Of a stretch of 64,000 nt of DNA, positions 33,291-41,646 are shown piece after piece. The position numbers and the translations under genes were made by a program. Source of the DNA: Thiotrichales bacterium (lineage in GTDB: Bacteria; Pseudomonadota; Gammaproteobacteria; Beggiatoales; Beggiatoaceae); the NCBI GenBank assembly GCA_016745035.1, contig JADGDE010000001.1:1390721-1454720 (forward strand), read 5' to 3'. Below the pieces are notes generated by a model. The model was given only the letters and a program-made list of their open reading frames with translations, made no database searches and was not told where the DNA came from. How positions within the stretch are numbered: the first letter of the stretch is position 1; every line of letters starts with the position of its first letter.

Positions 33291-33345
33291 TGATATGACG
33301 CAAAGGCTTCTCAATAAAAGACCACTGCTGCACGGCTTTATATCG
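33291..33345. mobile_element. MITE copy B (left part, decayed)
   Basis: TGATATGACGCAAAGGCTTC then TCAATAAAAGACCACTGCTG and CACGGCTTTA. It matches the left half of the long MITE form (39705 onward) with changes in the terminal repeat; the right half is missing. It runs into the end of the gene at 33338. Confidence 0.55.
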
Positions 33346-34213
33346 CGCTATGGGCACGGCGTAATTGCGCTTCTACCAATAAGGCGTTAATCCCATCTTT
33401 ATCCACCACTTCAGGGAATAAATGATAATTCGCTTCGACTTCTAAAGCATAATCCTTGCTGGCATTTTCCAAGCGTAAGCGGCAAGTTCTACTGAGTTTT
33501 TGTAGCGTTAATAAACGTGGTGCAAGGCGGTTGAGATAACGTTGGCATAAACTCGTCGCATCAGTGTCTTGCCAATCTTCACGCAACATCAATTCAGGAA
33601 AAGCATTGGTGCTCAGTTGCCTATCTCCTGTGAGGCTTTGCCCGCTGCCATCTGCTTGGCGTTGAAACCAACAAGCTTTAGGGTTTTGCCCCGCACATTT
33701 ACGTACCCAACCTTGCACTCGCGCACTGATAGGCGGCAGCCCTTGTTGTTGTTCTGTTTGCGTATTTTCAATTTTGAGTTGATTGGCAGCCACTGCCTGC
33801 CATCTGGGACGTTTGGGTGCAGGTGTGATTTCATCAAGATGGTGACAAGTTTTTAATAAAGCCAAAGGCTGCAAACTTTGCTCTTCTAATAGCCACAATT
33901 CAAATTTATCTTCCATCGCCAAGGGAATTAGCTGGTTTTCTAGGGCAGCACTCAAGCGCTGTAAGGCTGGTTCTAATTGCTTAGCATCAATTTCAGGCGG
34001 CACAGGAAAAGGCATCAAACCCTCAGATTTTATCCAGCCAGCCACCCGAGCATAGCGCCGCAATGGCACATTATCACGCATGGATTCGACTAAAAACTGT
34101 AATTCCCAATCCTTGGCATTGAGGCTTAAAGCCCGCACTCGTGGCTCGCTGATAATATGCACCAGACCTTGAAAAGGACTACTTAACCGTTTTGAATACG
34201 CACAGATAGACAT
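33338..34213 (-). CDS. Hypothetical protein
   Basis: A 291-aa soluble protein without signal peptide. It has an N-terminal strand-rich part, a central Trp/Arg-rich stretch (residues 40-60, 165-185) and a C-terminal RLRLENASKDYALEVEANYH segment. It is alone between two MITE copies. Not recognised; its size and even codon use support a real gene. Confidence 0.65.
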   Translation of the reverse strand: MSICAYSKRLSSPFQGLVHIISEPRVRALSLNAKDWELQFLVESMRDNVPLRRYARVAGWIKSEGLMPFPVPPEIDAKQLEPALQRLSAALENQLIPLAMEDKFELWLLEEQSLQPLALLKTCHHLDEITPAPKRPRWQAVAANQLKIENTQTEQQQGLPPISARVQGWVRKCAGQNPKACWFQRQADGSGQSLTGDRQLSTNAFPELMLREDWQDTDATSLCQRYLNRLAPRLLTLQKLSRTCRLRLENASKDYALEVEANYHLFPEVVDKDGINALLVEAQLRRAHSAI

Positions 34214-34278
34214 AAACTTTCCTCCTTTAAGTTCTTATGGGGGTATTTTTAACGGATGAAAGATAGGCATGATAATAA

Positions 34279-34353
34279 CTGATGTTACGCAAAGGCTAAG
34301 CAGGTGGAAAACCACCATATTGAGATAAAAACAGGCTTAGTGCGTCACATCAG
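34279..34353. mobile_element. MITE copy C (short form)
   Basis: 75-bp element with terminal inverted repeats CTGATGTTACGCA and TGCGTCACATCAG (one mismatch). Core: CAGGTGGAAAACCACCATAT. Flanks ATAATAA and GTAATAA agree in six of seven bases, a decayed 7-bp target duplication. It is a deletion derivative of the 129-bp form. Confidence 0.8.
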
Positions 34354-34486
34354 GTAATAAATCAGTTTTTACGGATTTTGTGATGATTAAAAATATATAA
34401 TATTTACTTTTAAAATCTAATAAATGATTTTATAATGATGTATTATTAAATTTATATTTATCATTTGCAATCAAAGGTATTCCATC

Positions 34487-34786
34487 ATGAGAAAACGTAT
34501 CACTTATATTTCACCTCATAAAACCGCTATAACGCTATCTCTGGTATTGGCTCTAAGTTCCCTATTGTTTGTTGTTCCAATGCTGGTTTTCTCTAGTTTT
34601 ATACCCGCAACCGATCATCAAGGCAATCCTATCAATACGGGTTTTCCTATTTTTATGTTTATTGCTATGCCTGTGTTTTATTTAATTTTTGGGTATCTAT
34701 TTACGGCATTATCTGCATGGATTTACAATCATGTCGCTAAATTGACCGGTGGTATTATTATCGATATGTCAGAAGAAAATAGATAG
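34487..34786 (+). CDS. Small two-span membrane protein
   Basis: A 99-aa protein with two membrane segments (about 15-40 and 56-80) and a conserved-looking end (NHVAKLTGGIIIDMSEEN). Small proteins of this pattern (ISPHKTAI at the start, WIYNHVAKLTGG near the end) occur in many bacteria, function unknown. It lies between two MITE copies. Confidence 0.7.
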   Translation: MRKRITYISPHKTAITLSLVLALSSLLFVVPMLVFSSFIPATDHQGNPINTGFPIFMFIAMPVFYLIFGYLFTALSAWIYNHVAKLTGGIIIDMSEENR

Positions 34787-34789
34787 TTA

Positions 34790-34874
34790 TTGATGTTACG
34801 TACTAAGCCAGTTTTTGCTGCAATAAAGGGAATTTCCACCTGCCTAGTGGTATTTAGCCTTTGCATAACATCAA
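34790..34874. mobile_element. MITE copy D (short form, with target duplication)
   Basis: 85-bp element, reverse orientation to copy C. Ends TTGATGTTACG and CATAACATCAA with interior CTAAGCCAGTTTTTGCTG and TTTCCACCTGCCTAGTGG. Flanked by a perfect 7-bp direct repeat, ATAGTTA (34783-34789 and 34875-34881), evidence of transposition. Confidence 0.85.
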
Positions 34875-34910
34875 ATAGTTATAACCATCATCATATAAAA
34901 GTAAATCACA

Positions 34911-35321
34911 ATGGAAACAGAAATTGCGATAAAAATAATTAATGAACTACAAACCATTAGTCTATATCTAAACATAATAATTATATTAATATTTGTTTGG
35001 CTGGCACTTATATCACTGACTATTTCATTAAAAATTTTTACAGGTTTTAAAAAACCTTGGGATACACAATTTGAAAATATGTTATCGACATATTTAGATA
35101 CCGGCGAATATGAAAAATTGATTGAAGCCTGTCAAGATAAATTATCCAAATACCCAAATCATACGGACGCTCTTTGGTTTTTAAGTAAAGCCTGTTTCTA
35201 TACCAAAGAAGACGAGTTGTCGAAAGCGTGTTTTGAAAAAGTGCTCGAATTAAAGCCCGGATGGGAAGCAGATATAACCCCCTATTTAGAAAAACTCAAA
35301 CAGCGATTAAATGAAACATAA
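34911..35321 (+). CDS. Membrane-anchored TPR protein
   Basis: A 136-aa protein: one N-terminal membrane helix (residues 18-45, LYLNIIIILIFVWLALISLT) and a short tetratricopeptide-like array of two to three helical hairpins (60-125, YEKLIEACQDKLSKYPNH then ACFEKVLELKPGWEADI). It likely acts as a cytoplasmic-side scaffold. Followed immediately by the convergent HNH gene. Confidence 0.7.
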   Translation: METEIAIKIINELQTISLYLNIIIILIFVWLALISLTISLKIFTGFKKPWDTQFENMLSTYLDTGEYEKLIEACQDKLSKYPNHTDALWFLSKACFYTKEDELSKACFEKVLELKPGWEADITPYLEKLKQRLNET

Positions 35322-36563
35322 TCAAATCCCGTGATGATAATAACGGTGACAATTGGGGCATAGTGCAATGGCATTATCGACCGTATCATCGCCGCCTTTG
35401 GCAAGCGGGGTTTTGTGATGGACTTCTAAATACGGGCTATTATCACGCTGGCGACTAAAAGGCGCAGGCTGCCCGCAGCGCTCGCAAACGCCTTGAGCAC
35501 GCTCTAATACCTCGGCGACCACATCGGGGTTACGAACAAATTGCCATGTTTTTACCGCGATGTGTTTAGGTTTTTTATCTGCCTTTGCCAAGCGTGCGGC
35601 ACGGTTTTTAAGCTTTGATTGCTGCACGGCTTGATAAAAATCGCTGCGATAAGCTTGGATAAATTCAAGCACTTGGGCGCGAAACAAAGCATTGTATGGG
35701 CGTGTGTTATCAATTTTTGCGTACCAAACACAAGAGTGCCCCAGCCCACCGGCATAACGCTTTGCTTGGCTGGCGCGTTGCACAGACAAGGTGCGCTCAC
35801 TTGGCGGCAAACACACCGCATCGCTTGCCTTAGCACGGACAAAATAGCCCAAAGTCTCGCCTTGGTATTGGCGTTGAATCAAACGCTCGTCACGCTGATA
35901 ATAACGATAAACCCGGGCATGTTGATACCAGCCGACCAAATACGTACCGCCTTTAGGGTGCGGCGCTAGCCATAAGACCAAGACATCGTCCAAATAATCT
36001 GCATGGCTACCAAAGCGCGGGTCTATCTGTTCGATGTGAATTTGGCGCTCTAAATAAGCTTTGCGATAATTGCTCGGCTGCACAAAACCATAAACCCAAT
36101 CATCAATAGTGAGAAAATTATAAATCTCATAGCCCAAGTGTTCTTGCTGGACAAAACTGCTTTGATTGGCAATCGAGTCATGCACTAGCCCCTGATATTG
36201 CTGCATCCAAGCGATATTAAACACGACGATGTTTTGTTTGCACTCTTCATTAATAGCCCTACGATAAGCCCAACTGGCGTGCCGTTTGGTTTGTATTTGA
36301 ATTTGCTGCCAATCCTCCAACCACGGCTGTGCTAAGGCAGTTTTTCTTGCTACTTCATTATTAAACCAATCGAGTAAATTGCTGGCAATGTCTTCTGTGG
36401 TTTTGCATTTTTTCGTTGCCAGTTGTTCGATTTGGGCGCGAATCTGTGGATTGCCTAAACAATATTGATAAAGTAAATCGCGCTCGATTTCCGCTGTGGA
36501 TTGCAGTTTGTCGATAATTAAACGCCCTATCGGGGCGAACATATTTTGTGGGAAACGGGGCAT
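35322..36563 (-). CDS. HNH endonuclease family protein
   Basis: A 413-aa protein with a C-terminal HNH domain at about 355-410: CERCGQPAPF, then LEVHHKTPLAKGGDDTV and CPNCHRYYHH, giving two Cys pairs and the conserved His residues. The N-terminal 340 residues are helical then strand-rich, unknown (a modification-sensing domain is possible). No methyltransferase is next to it, so a type IV modification-dependent enzyme is one option; a homing or repair nuclease is another. Confidence 0.75.
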   Translation of the reverse strand: MPRFPQNMFAPIGRLIIDKLQSTAEIERDLLYQYCLGNPQIRAQIEQLATKKCKTTEDIASNLLDWFNNEVARKTALAQPWLEDWQQIQIQTKRHASWAYRRAINEECKQNIVVFNIAWMQQYQGLVHDSIANQSSFVQQEHLGYEIYNFLTIDDWVYGFVQPSNYRKAYLERQIHIEQIDPRFGSHADYLDDVLVLWLAPHPKGGTYLVGWYQHARVYRYYQRDERLIQRQYQGETLGYFVRAKASDAVCLPPSERTLSVQRASQAKRYAGGLGHSCVWYAKIDNTRPYNALFRAQVLEFIQAYRSDFYQAVQQSKLKNRAARLAKADKKPKHIAVKTWQFVRNPDVVAEVLERAQGVCERCGQPAPFSRQRDNSPYLEVHHKTPLAKGGDDTVDNAIALCPNCHRYYHHGI

Positions 36564-36663
36564 GGGAGTATATTAGCGGGGTTTGGCAACCGATGACAAG
36601 CATGGTGCTAGCGCTAATTGAGGCTAAAGAGTAAAATGCCAAGTCTTAAAAATGGAGGAATGT

Positions 36664-37884
36664 ATGCGCCCGGTAGTTTTATTATTAGGTCTTTGCGGTT
36701 TGAGTTTTTCAGCACAAGCAATTCAAATCCAAACCCCGCAAACAGCGGCGAGTTTAATTCAAAATTTACTCGATGATCCGCAAGCTTGCCAAGCGGGTTC
36801 TTTTATCAGTAATTGCCAATACACAGGCGCACCAGAGGCAGCGGGCTTATTTACTGACGGGCTAAGCAGCGGTTTTGCCATTGATACCGGGATTATGCTT
36901 AGCACCGGGAAAGTGGCTGATGCCCCAGGACCGAATTTATCAGCGGGTAAAACCTTCAACTATAACAGCAGTGGTGATACCGATTTAAATACCTTATCTG
37001 GCACAGGTTCTACCCGTGATGCGGCGGTTTTAGAATTTGACTTTCAGGCACAAGGCGAAAGTTTAAGTTTTCAATATGTGTTTGCCTCCGAGGAATATAA
37101 CGAGTTTGTTAATTCTAATTTTAAAGACGTGTTTGGTTTTTTCTTAAATGATGTCAACACCCCGAATACAAAAATTAATCTAACCTCGATTTCGATTAAT
37201 AATATTAATAAAAACAGTAATTCAGGGCAATTTGTCAACAATGACTTTAAGGATTTTAACCAAGTCGCCCCCTTTGCGACTGAATACGATGGTTTTACTA
37301 CCTTAATTGAAGCCTCAGAACCTTTGGTCGCCGGGCAAACCTATCACATGAAACTGGCAATCGCCGACGTGCGCGACTCCAGTTTTGACTCGGCGGTAAT
37401 GATTAAAAGTTTTGCCACCGTGCCACCGGAATTACAAGTATTTGAGAACTTGACCGAACTCTTCAATGGGCAATCCAGTCTCGACTTTGGCACGCTTGCT
37501 CCCAACAGCTCGGCAACGAAAACCTTAAGCCTGCGCAACACACAAGCGGGGACTTTATTACTAAACGGTTTAACTTTACCCGCAGGCTTTAGCCTCAATG
37601 GCACTTTACCCACAGAAATTGCCGGTAATAGCAGCATCACGATTCAAATTCAATTCGATGCCCAAGCCCTTGGTGCTGTCAGCGGGCAATTAAGCCTAGC
37701 GAGCAATGATGCTGATGAAAATCCTTTTGTTTTAAGCCTGAATGCCCAAGTCAGCGCCCCGGCTGCGGTAACGACACCAACACCCACCGTCAAATCCATT
37801 CCGACCTTATCCGAATGGGCGATGATTTTATTATCGTTATTATTAGTAGGCATAGCGGCACGGCGTTTGCGGGCGTACAGTTAG
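36664..37884 (+). CDS. Choice-of-anchor L exported protein with IPTL-CTERM sorting signal
   Basis: A 406-aa protein starting at ATG 36664, preceded by GGAGG. Signal peptide MRPVVLLLGLCGLSFSAQA. Residues 20-250 fit the choice-of-anchor L domain (GTGSTRDAAVLEFDFQA then FQYVFASEEYNEFVNS, and the GFTTLIEAS end). Residues 260-370 are an Ig-like/DUF1573-like region. The C-terminus IPTLSEWAMILLSLLLVG, then RRLRAYS, is an IPTL-CTERM sorting tail, normally processed by an exosortase (XrtH). The substrate is surface or secreted. Confidence 0.88.
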   Translation: MRPVVLLLGLCGLSFSAQAIQIQTPQTAASLIQNLLDDPQACQAGSFISNCQYTGAPEAAGLFTDGLSSGFAIDTGIMLSTGKVADAPGPNLSAGKTFNYNSSGDTDLNTLSGTGSTRDAAVLEFDFQAQGESLSFQYVFASEEYNEFVNSNFKDVFGFFLNDVNTPNTKINLTSISINNINKNSNSGQFVNNDFKDFNQVAPFATEYDGFTTLIEASEPLVAGQTYHMKLAIADVRDSSFDSAVMIKSFATVPPELQVFENLTELFNGQSSLDFGTLAPNSSATKTLSLRNTQAGTLLLNGLTLPAGFSLNGTLPTEIAGNSSITIQIQFDAQALGAVSGQLSLASNDADENPFVLSLNAQVSAPAAVTTPTPTVKSIPTLSEWAMILLSLLLVGIAARRLRAYS

Positions 37885-37913
37885 TTTTTTTCAACACCTT
37901 GGATACAAACCCT

Positions 37914-38900
37914 ATGAAACTCTTGCGTTTTTTAAGCCTTTTATTGGCTATCTACCTGCCAAACTTAGCGGCTGTGACCTTAAACGATTTGCCCAATGTC
38001 GGTGATTTGAGCATGAATGCCCGCATTTTAGACACCTTAGATCAAGGCATATCCAATGGGGATTTTGATTTAACTTGGCGTGAAACCCAGCGCGATGTCA
38101 CCGACGGCGGTGATTCGGTGATTGCGGGCTATTTTTATGCTGACCGCTCGGATGTCAGTTGGGGCAGCAGCAGCAACCCAGAGGTCTATGTCAAAGTCTG
38201 GTTTGCCCAATCTGGGGTGGTCAATCTTAACTTTTTCCATGTTGGTTTGTTTGAGGTTCGCATCAGCAGCTCTTTTGAAGCCCGCAGCCCAGAAATATTC
38301 GGCGGTCGCTCAGATGATAGCAGCCGTATCAGCGTCAGCGAGAATGCTTGGCGTTATGTCCGCCACGATTATTGCTGGGGGACTGGTTGTGGTGGCAATG
38401 ATAATAGCAACAACACCAGCGGCAGTTGTGAAAACCTGTCAGGCAATGATTACAATTTCTGTGAAACCGAGCGTTTACTCGGCAGTTGGGAGCTGACTTA
38501 TAAAATTGGAGATGAAACCTTTGTCGATACAGTGAACTTCAATGGCGGCTTAGAAAGCCAAAGCAATGGTTCTTACAACACCGTTGGGTTAAACCAATAT
38601 GAGCAACCTGTGGTCGGTGGTTATAGCAATATTAACCAAAAGTTTTTAGTTCAAGCTCGAGGCTCTGAGTTTACCGATATGTATTCTTTTGATTTAGTTA
38701 ATGATAATTATCTCGAAGGTTGTCATTATCTGGTGGTCAATGACAGCGATGGCGACTTGGATGCTTGTAATCCTTTAAATGGTGCACGGATAACCAACCG
38801 TCGGGCAGCAAAAACGCTGAACAAAACCCCGAACGAAAGCCTCAAAGCACGAACCTTGCGCAAGCTTAATGCGCAAAAACGCTTAGAAATGGCAGATTGA
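37914..38900 (+). CDS. Exported hypothetical protein
   Basis: A 328-aa protein with signal peptide MKLLRFLSLLLAIYLPNLA (ATG 37914, chosen since an upstream in-frame extension lies in the end of the previous gene). It contains CWGTGCGGNDNSNNTSGSC, a Cys/Asn-rich loop, and ends with a basic tail (RRAAKTLNKTPNESLKARTL). Probably a surface or secreted partner of the preceding IPTL-CTERM gene; no family recognised. Confidence 0.7.
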   Translation: MKLLRFLSLLLAIYLPNLAAVTLNDLPNVGDLSMNARILDTLDQGISNGDFDLTWRETQRDVTDGGDSVIAGYFYADRSDVSWGSSSNPEVYVKVWFAQSGVVNLNFFHVGLFEVRISSSFEARSPEIFGGRSDDSSRISVSENAWRYVRHDYCWGTGCGGNDNSNNTSGSCENLSGNDYNFCETERLLGSWELTYKIGDETFVDTVNFNGGLESQSNGSYNTVGLNQYEQPVVGGYSNINQKFLVQARGSEFTDMYSFDLVNDNYLEGCHYLVVNDSDGDLDACNPLNGARITNRRAAKTLNKTPNESLKARTLRKLNAQKRLEMAD

Positions 38901-38911
38901 TAATGTAAGGA

Positions 38912-38931
38912 GGCGGGACTTTAGTCCCGCC
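38912..38931 (+). terminator. Hairpin after the exported-protein gene
   Basis: GGCGGGACT-TT-AGTCCCGCC, a perfect 9-bp stem 11 bases after the stop; little T-run follows. Likely terminator or mRNA end stabiliser. Confidence 0.75.
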
Positions 38932-39342
38932 ACATCCATTCTAAGCATTATGCAGAAAGTTCAGAATTACTTGCCATTATTGCCAGAGATAAAGATGGCA
39001 AGCCGCTAGCGCCTGATTAAAAAAACCGAGAAATCGGACATTGGATCAAAAATAAAACCTTACAAAATCAGTATCTTAATAAAATTAAAAACTAAAGAAC
39101 CAAGATAATTTAGTGGGTGTTCCTTAATTTTTTTATTAAAGCTCCTTATATATTATAGAATAATTATATTAGAATATTACCATATTCTAATATAGAATCT
39201 GTTTTAACTCGATACAAAAGTGAAAGTGAGTATCGAATATATTGAGGGTTTGAGTATCAAATAGGGATATTACTTACTGGAAAAACAGTGTGATACTTAT
39301 AGCTCAGATTATAACCGTCGTGTAGTGAACAGGAGAAACTCC
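38932..39342. other. AT-rich intergenic stretch
   Basis: No supported gene in 411 bases. It contains a perfect AT-rich inverted repeat, TATTAGAATAT (39167-39177) and ATATTCTAATA (39182-39192), and several TATA-like strings. The promoter of the small exported gene at 39343 should lie in the right part. Confidence 0.4.
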
Positions 39343-39579
39343 ATGAAATTCACAACTTTTTTATTTAGCATTAGTTTAAGTTTATTCGCTTTGCAAAGCA
39401 ATGCTAAGGATATATATGATCCTTGCGAAAATTACTATGAAACCTTTTATGGTATCAGCTCTGCAACAATCAACACAGTCAATACAGCTAAAAGTGTTGA
39501 GAAGGCTACTAAAGTAAATCCCGTCGATACTGCTTTATTAGATGAAATGGCTGATCCAAGTAACTTTTATAGTTACTAA
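39343..39579 (+). CDS. Small exported protein
   Basis: A 78-aa protein; ATG 39343 follows AGGAGAAACTCC. Signal peptide MKFTTFLFSISLSLFALQSNA. The mature part has one Cys and Asn/Thr-rich, helical sequence. A strong terminator follows, so it is a single-gene unit. Function unknown. Confidence 0.7.
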   Translation: MKFTTFLFSISLSLFALQSNAKDIYDPCENYYETFYGISSATINTVNTAKSVEKATKVNPVDTALLDEMADPSNFYSY

Positions 39580-39635
39580 ATCTATCTCAACTCAACGTCA
39601 GCTTTTAAAAAATTCGTTGAGCTAAAGATACAATT

Positions 39636-39670
39636 AATAAACCCGATAGACAATATCTATCGGGTTTATT
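39636..39670 (+). terminator. Strong hairpin terminator
   Basis: AATAAACCCGATAGA (39636-39650) and TCTATCGGGTTTATT (39656-39670) pair over 15 bp with a CAATA loop. A/T runs flank it on both sides, so it may work in both directions. Confidence 0.85.
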
Positions 39671-39704
39671 ATCAAAAATACCATACCAGACATCTAGTTA
39701 CCTA

Positions 39705-39833
39705 CTGATGTTACGCAAAGGCTTCTCTATGCCCCAAAAGGCAAAAAACCGCCATTGCTCCACGGCTAAACACCACTATGCAGGTGGAAAACCACAATAT
39801 TGAGACAAAAGCAGGCTTAGTGCGTAACATCAG
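39705..39833. mobile_element. MITE copy E (full-length form, with target duplication)
   Basis: 129-bp element with perfect 13-bp terminal inverted repeats, CTGATGTTACGCA and TGCGTAACATCAG. Flanked by a perfect 7-bp direct repeat, TTACCTA (39698-39704 and 39834-39840). No coding capacity. The inside contains CCAAAAGGCAAAAAACCGCC and CAGGTGGAAAACCACAATAT. It is the best-preserved copy and defines the family. Confidence 0.92.
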
Positions 39834-39922
39834 TTACCTATAAAACCATCACATATTTTTACCGTTAATTATATGAGCAACAAGCTTTTCTTTAGGATAT
39901 TATTCATATTTCGCATAGACTC

Positions 39923-40531
39923 TTAGATTGCCCCATTATCAGATAACAGTCCATAGATAGCTTCAGCCATTTTTTGATAGCCTTTTTCATTAAAGTGCAC
40001 AGCATCTGATTTTAAGGATCGGCTGCGTTGTAAATCAGCAATTAAGCTTTTATCAAAGACCAAATGATATTGTTGTGCTAATTCCTCATAAAACGGTGCA
40101 GAATTTGAGAACAACGATTTTTCAGGCACGCCAATTAAAATAAGCGGGATGTTTTGGTCTGTTACCAACTCAATCATCTGTTGAAGGTTATTTTTGGTCT
40201 CTGATAGGCTCTTATTTCGTAAAATATCATTGCCACCTTCTATCAAAATCACCAAATCAGGCTTTGTACGTTCCAGCTCAGTTGGTAATCTTTTTAGCCC
40301 TTGAGCTGTTGTCTCTCCTGACACACCTGAATTGACAACATTTAAACCACTTAATTTAGCCAGTACTGCTGGATAACTGTTTTCTTTTGTTGTCCCAACC
40401 CCTAATGTCAGGCTATCACCAAAAGCCAATACAGTCCCATTGCCGATAGGCTCTAGTTTATTAGAACCACAGCCTTGTAATATTGCCCCAACAAAAACAA
40501 GGGTGATAATAAAAAGATATTTTTGCATCAT
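39923..40531 (-). CDS. GDSL/SGNH-hydrolase lipoprotein (TesA-like arylesterase)
   Basis: A 202-aa protein. Lipobox LQGC near residue 20; then the SGNH blocks: VLAFGDSLTLGVG (catalytic Ser), NSGVSGETT (Gly/oxyanion), LIEGGNDILRN (Asn), and the C-terminal DAVHFNEKGY (Asp/His). It matches arylesterase/TesA (thioesterase I) but anchored to a membrane. Hydrolyses acyl or aryl esters in the periplasm. Confidence 0.88.
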   Translation of the reverse strand: MMQKYLFIITLVFVGAILQGCGSNKLEPIGNGTVLAFGDSLTLGVGTTKENSYPAVLAKLSGLNVVNSGVSGETTAQGLKRLPTELERTKPDLVILIEGGNDILRNKSLSETKNNLQQMIELVTDQNIPLILIGVPEKSLFSNSAPFYEELAQQYHLVFDKSLIADLQRSRSLKSDAVHFNEKGYQKMAEAIYGLLSDNGAI

Positions 40532-40674
40532 AAATTTCCATTTTCCAATTCGTAAGGTGTATCAGTGTAACGCCATCCGCTCTATGGGCTACAAATTTTC
40601 CCCAGCTTACGTGTTAATGTTTCAAGAAAAACTGAACAAAAACTTTGTTTCTTAATTTTGGTCGTCCTGCAAGC

Positions 40675-41583
40675 TCAAACTTGTGTTGAAAGCATACCTT
40701 TAAGCCGTTCTCCTATATTTTTCAACATTTGCATACTGTTTTCAGGGTTATTGAGCAAATGGGCGAGAAATTCTTTGCGTGGCAGTGACATAACCCGTAC
40801 ATCTGTATTGGCAACGATGTCCGCAGAACGCACATCATCGGTGAGCAGGGCTAATTCACCAAAGACTTCTCCCTCTTTTAAAGTGGCCAATACCTCATTT
40901 GAGGTTGGTGACAATATATCAACTTGACCATCAACGATAACAAAGGCAGATTCTGCCTGTTCCCCTCTGCGGAGGATATATTCCCCCTTGCGATAAAAAA
41001 AGCATTCATAAGAGTGAATGAAATTATGTAATTGATTATTTTCAACGAATTTAGCAAAAAAATCGCCTAACTCTCGAACATCTAACAACATAGGCAATAT
41101 GACCAAGCCACTTGGTTCGGTGATTTCTTTATCCAATGCCTTGAAGCCAACCCGTCCTAAAAGTTTTGCTATCGTAGGGTTAACGGGGGCGATGACATGG
41201 CTAACGTTCTCTGAGAGTCCAAAATAACTGGCCATCAAAATTAAGCCCAAAGCAATGCGGGAGCTACGGTGAGGTTTGGTGACGCAATACATCCCTGCGT
41301 TAAGAAGTTTACTGTTAGCTGGAACATGTGAGCGAAAATCATAAAATTCATCCGCAGGTAGCCCAGCCGCAGAATCTTTGGTCAGCCGCATACCGCCAAC
41401 AACCTTGTCATCTGATAAGACCACCAAATTATGTGTCGTTGGATACGCATCAAAACGGTCAAGTATTCGACCATTTTCTGTAGGGGTAAAATAATCACCT
41501 TCTTCACTAAAAACTTGATGACGTACTTTTAATATCGCATCTATGTGTGCGGGGTCTTTAGTTAAAGTCACTTTGATGGGCAT
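40675..41583 (-). CDS. GNAT N-acyltransferase with C-terminal cyclic nucleotide-binding domain
   Basis: A 302-aa fusion. Residues 1-165 are a GNAT/autoinducer-synthase-like acyltransferase (KVRHQVFSEEGDYF, KVVGGMRLTKDSA, LNAGMYCVTKPHR). Residues 190-295 are a cyclic nucleotide-binding domain with FGELALLTDDVRSADIVA, where the Gly-Glu and Arg of the phosphate-binding cassette are kept. cAMP could switch the enzyme. Domain order is the reverse of mycobacterial MtPat. RBS GGAGAACAAT before ATG. Confidence 0.82.
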   Translation of the reverse strand: MPIKVTLTKDPAHIDAILKVRHQVFSEEGDYFTPTENGRILDRFDAYPTTHNLVVLSDDKVVGGMRLTKDSAAGLPADEFYDFRSHVPANSKLLNAGMYCVTKPHRSSRIALGLILMASYFGLSENVSHVIAPVNPTIAKLLGRVGFKALDKEITEPSGLVILPMLLDVRELGDFFAKFVENNQLHNFIHSYECFFYRKGEYILRRGEQAESAFVIVDGQVDILSPTSNEVLATLKEGEVFGELALLTDDVRSADIVANTDVRVMSLPRKEFLAHLLNNPENSMQMLKNIGERLKGMLSTQV

Positions 41584-41646
41584 TATTGTTCTCCTGATTA
41601 CCGTTAAATATTGGTGCTTTTATGATGTTTTAAGGCAATATGGCTT

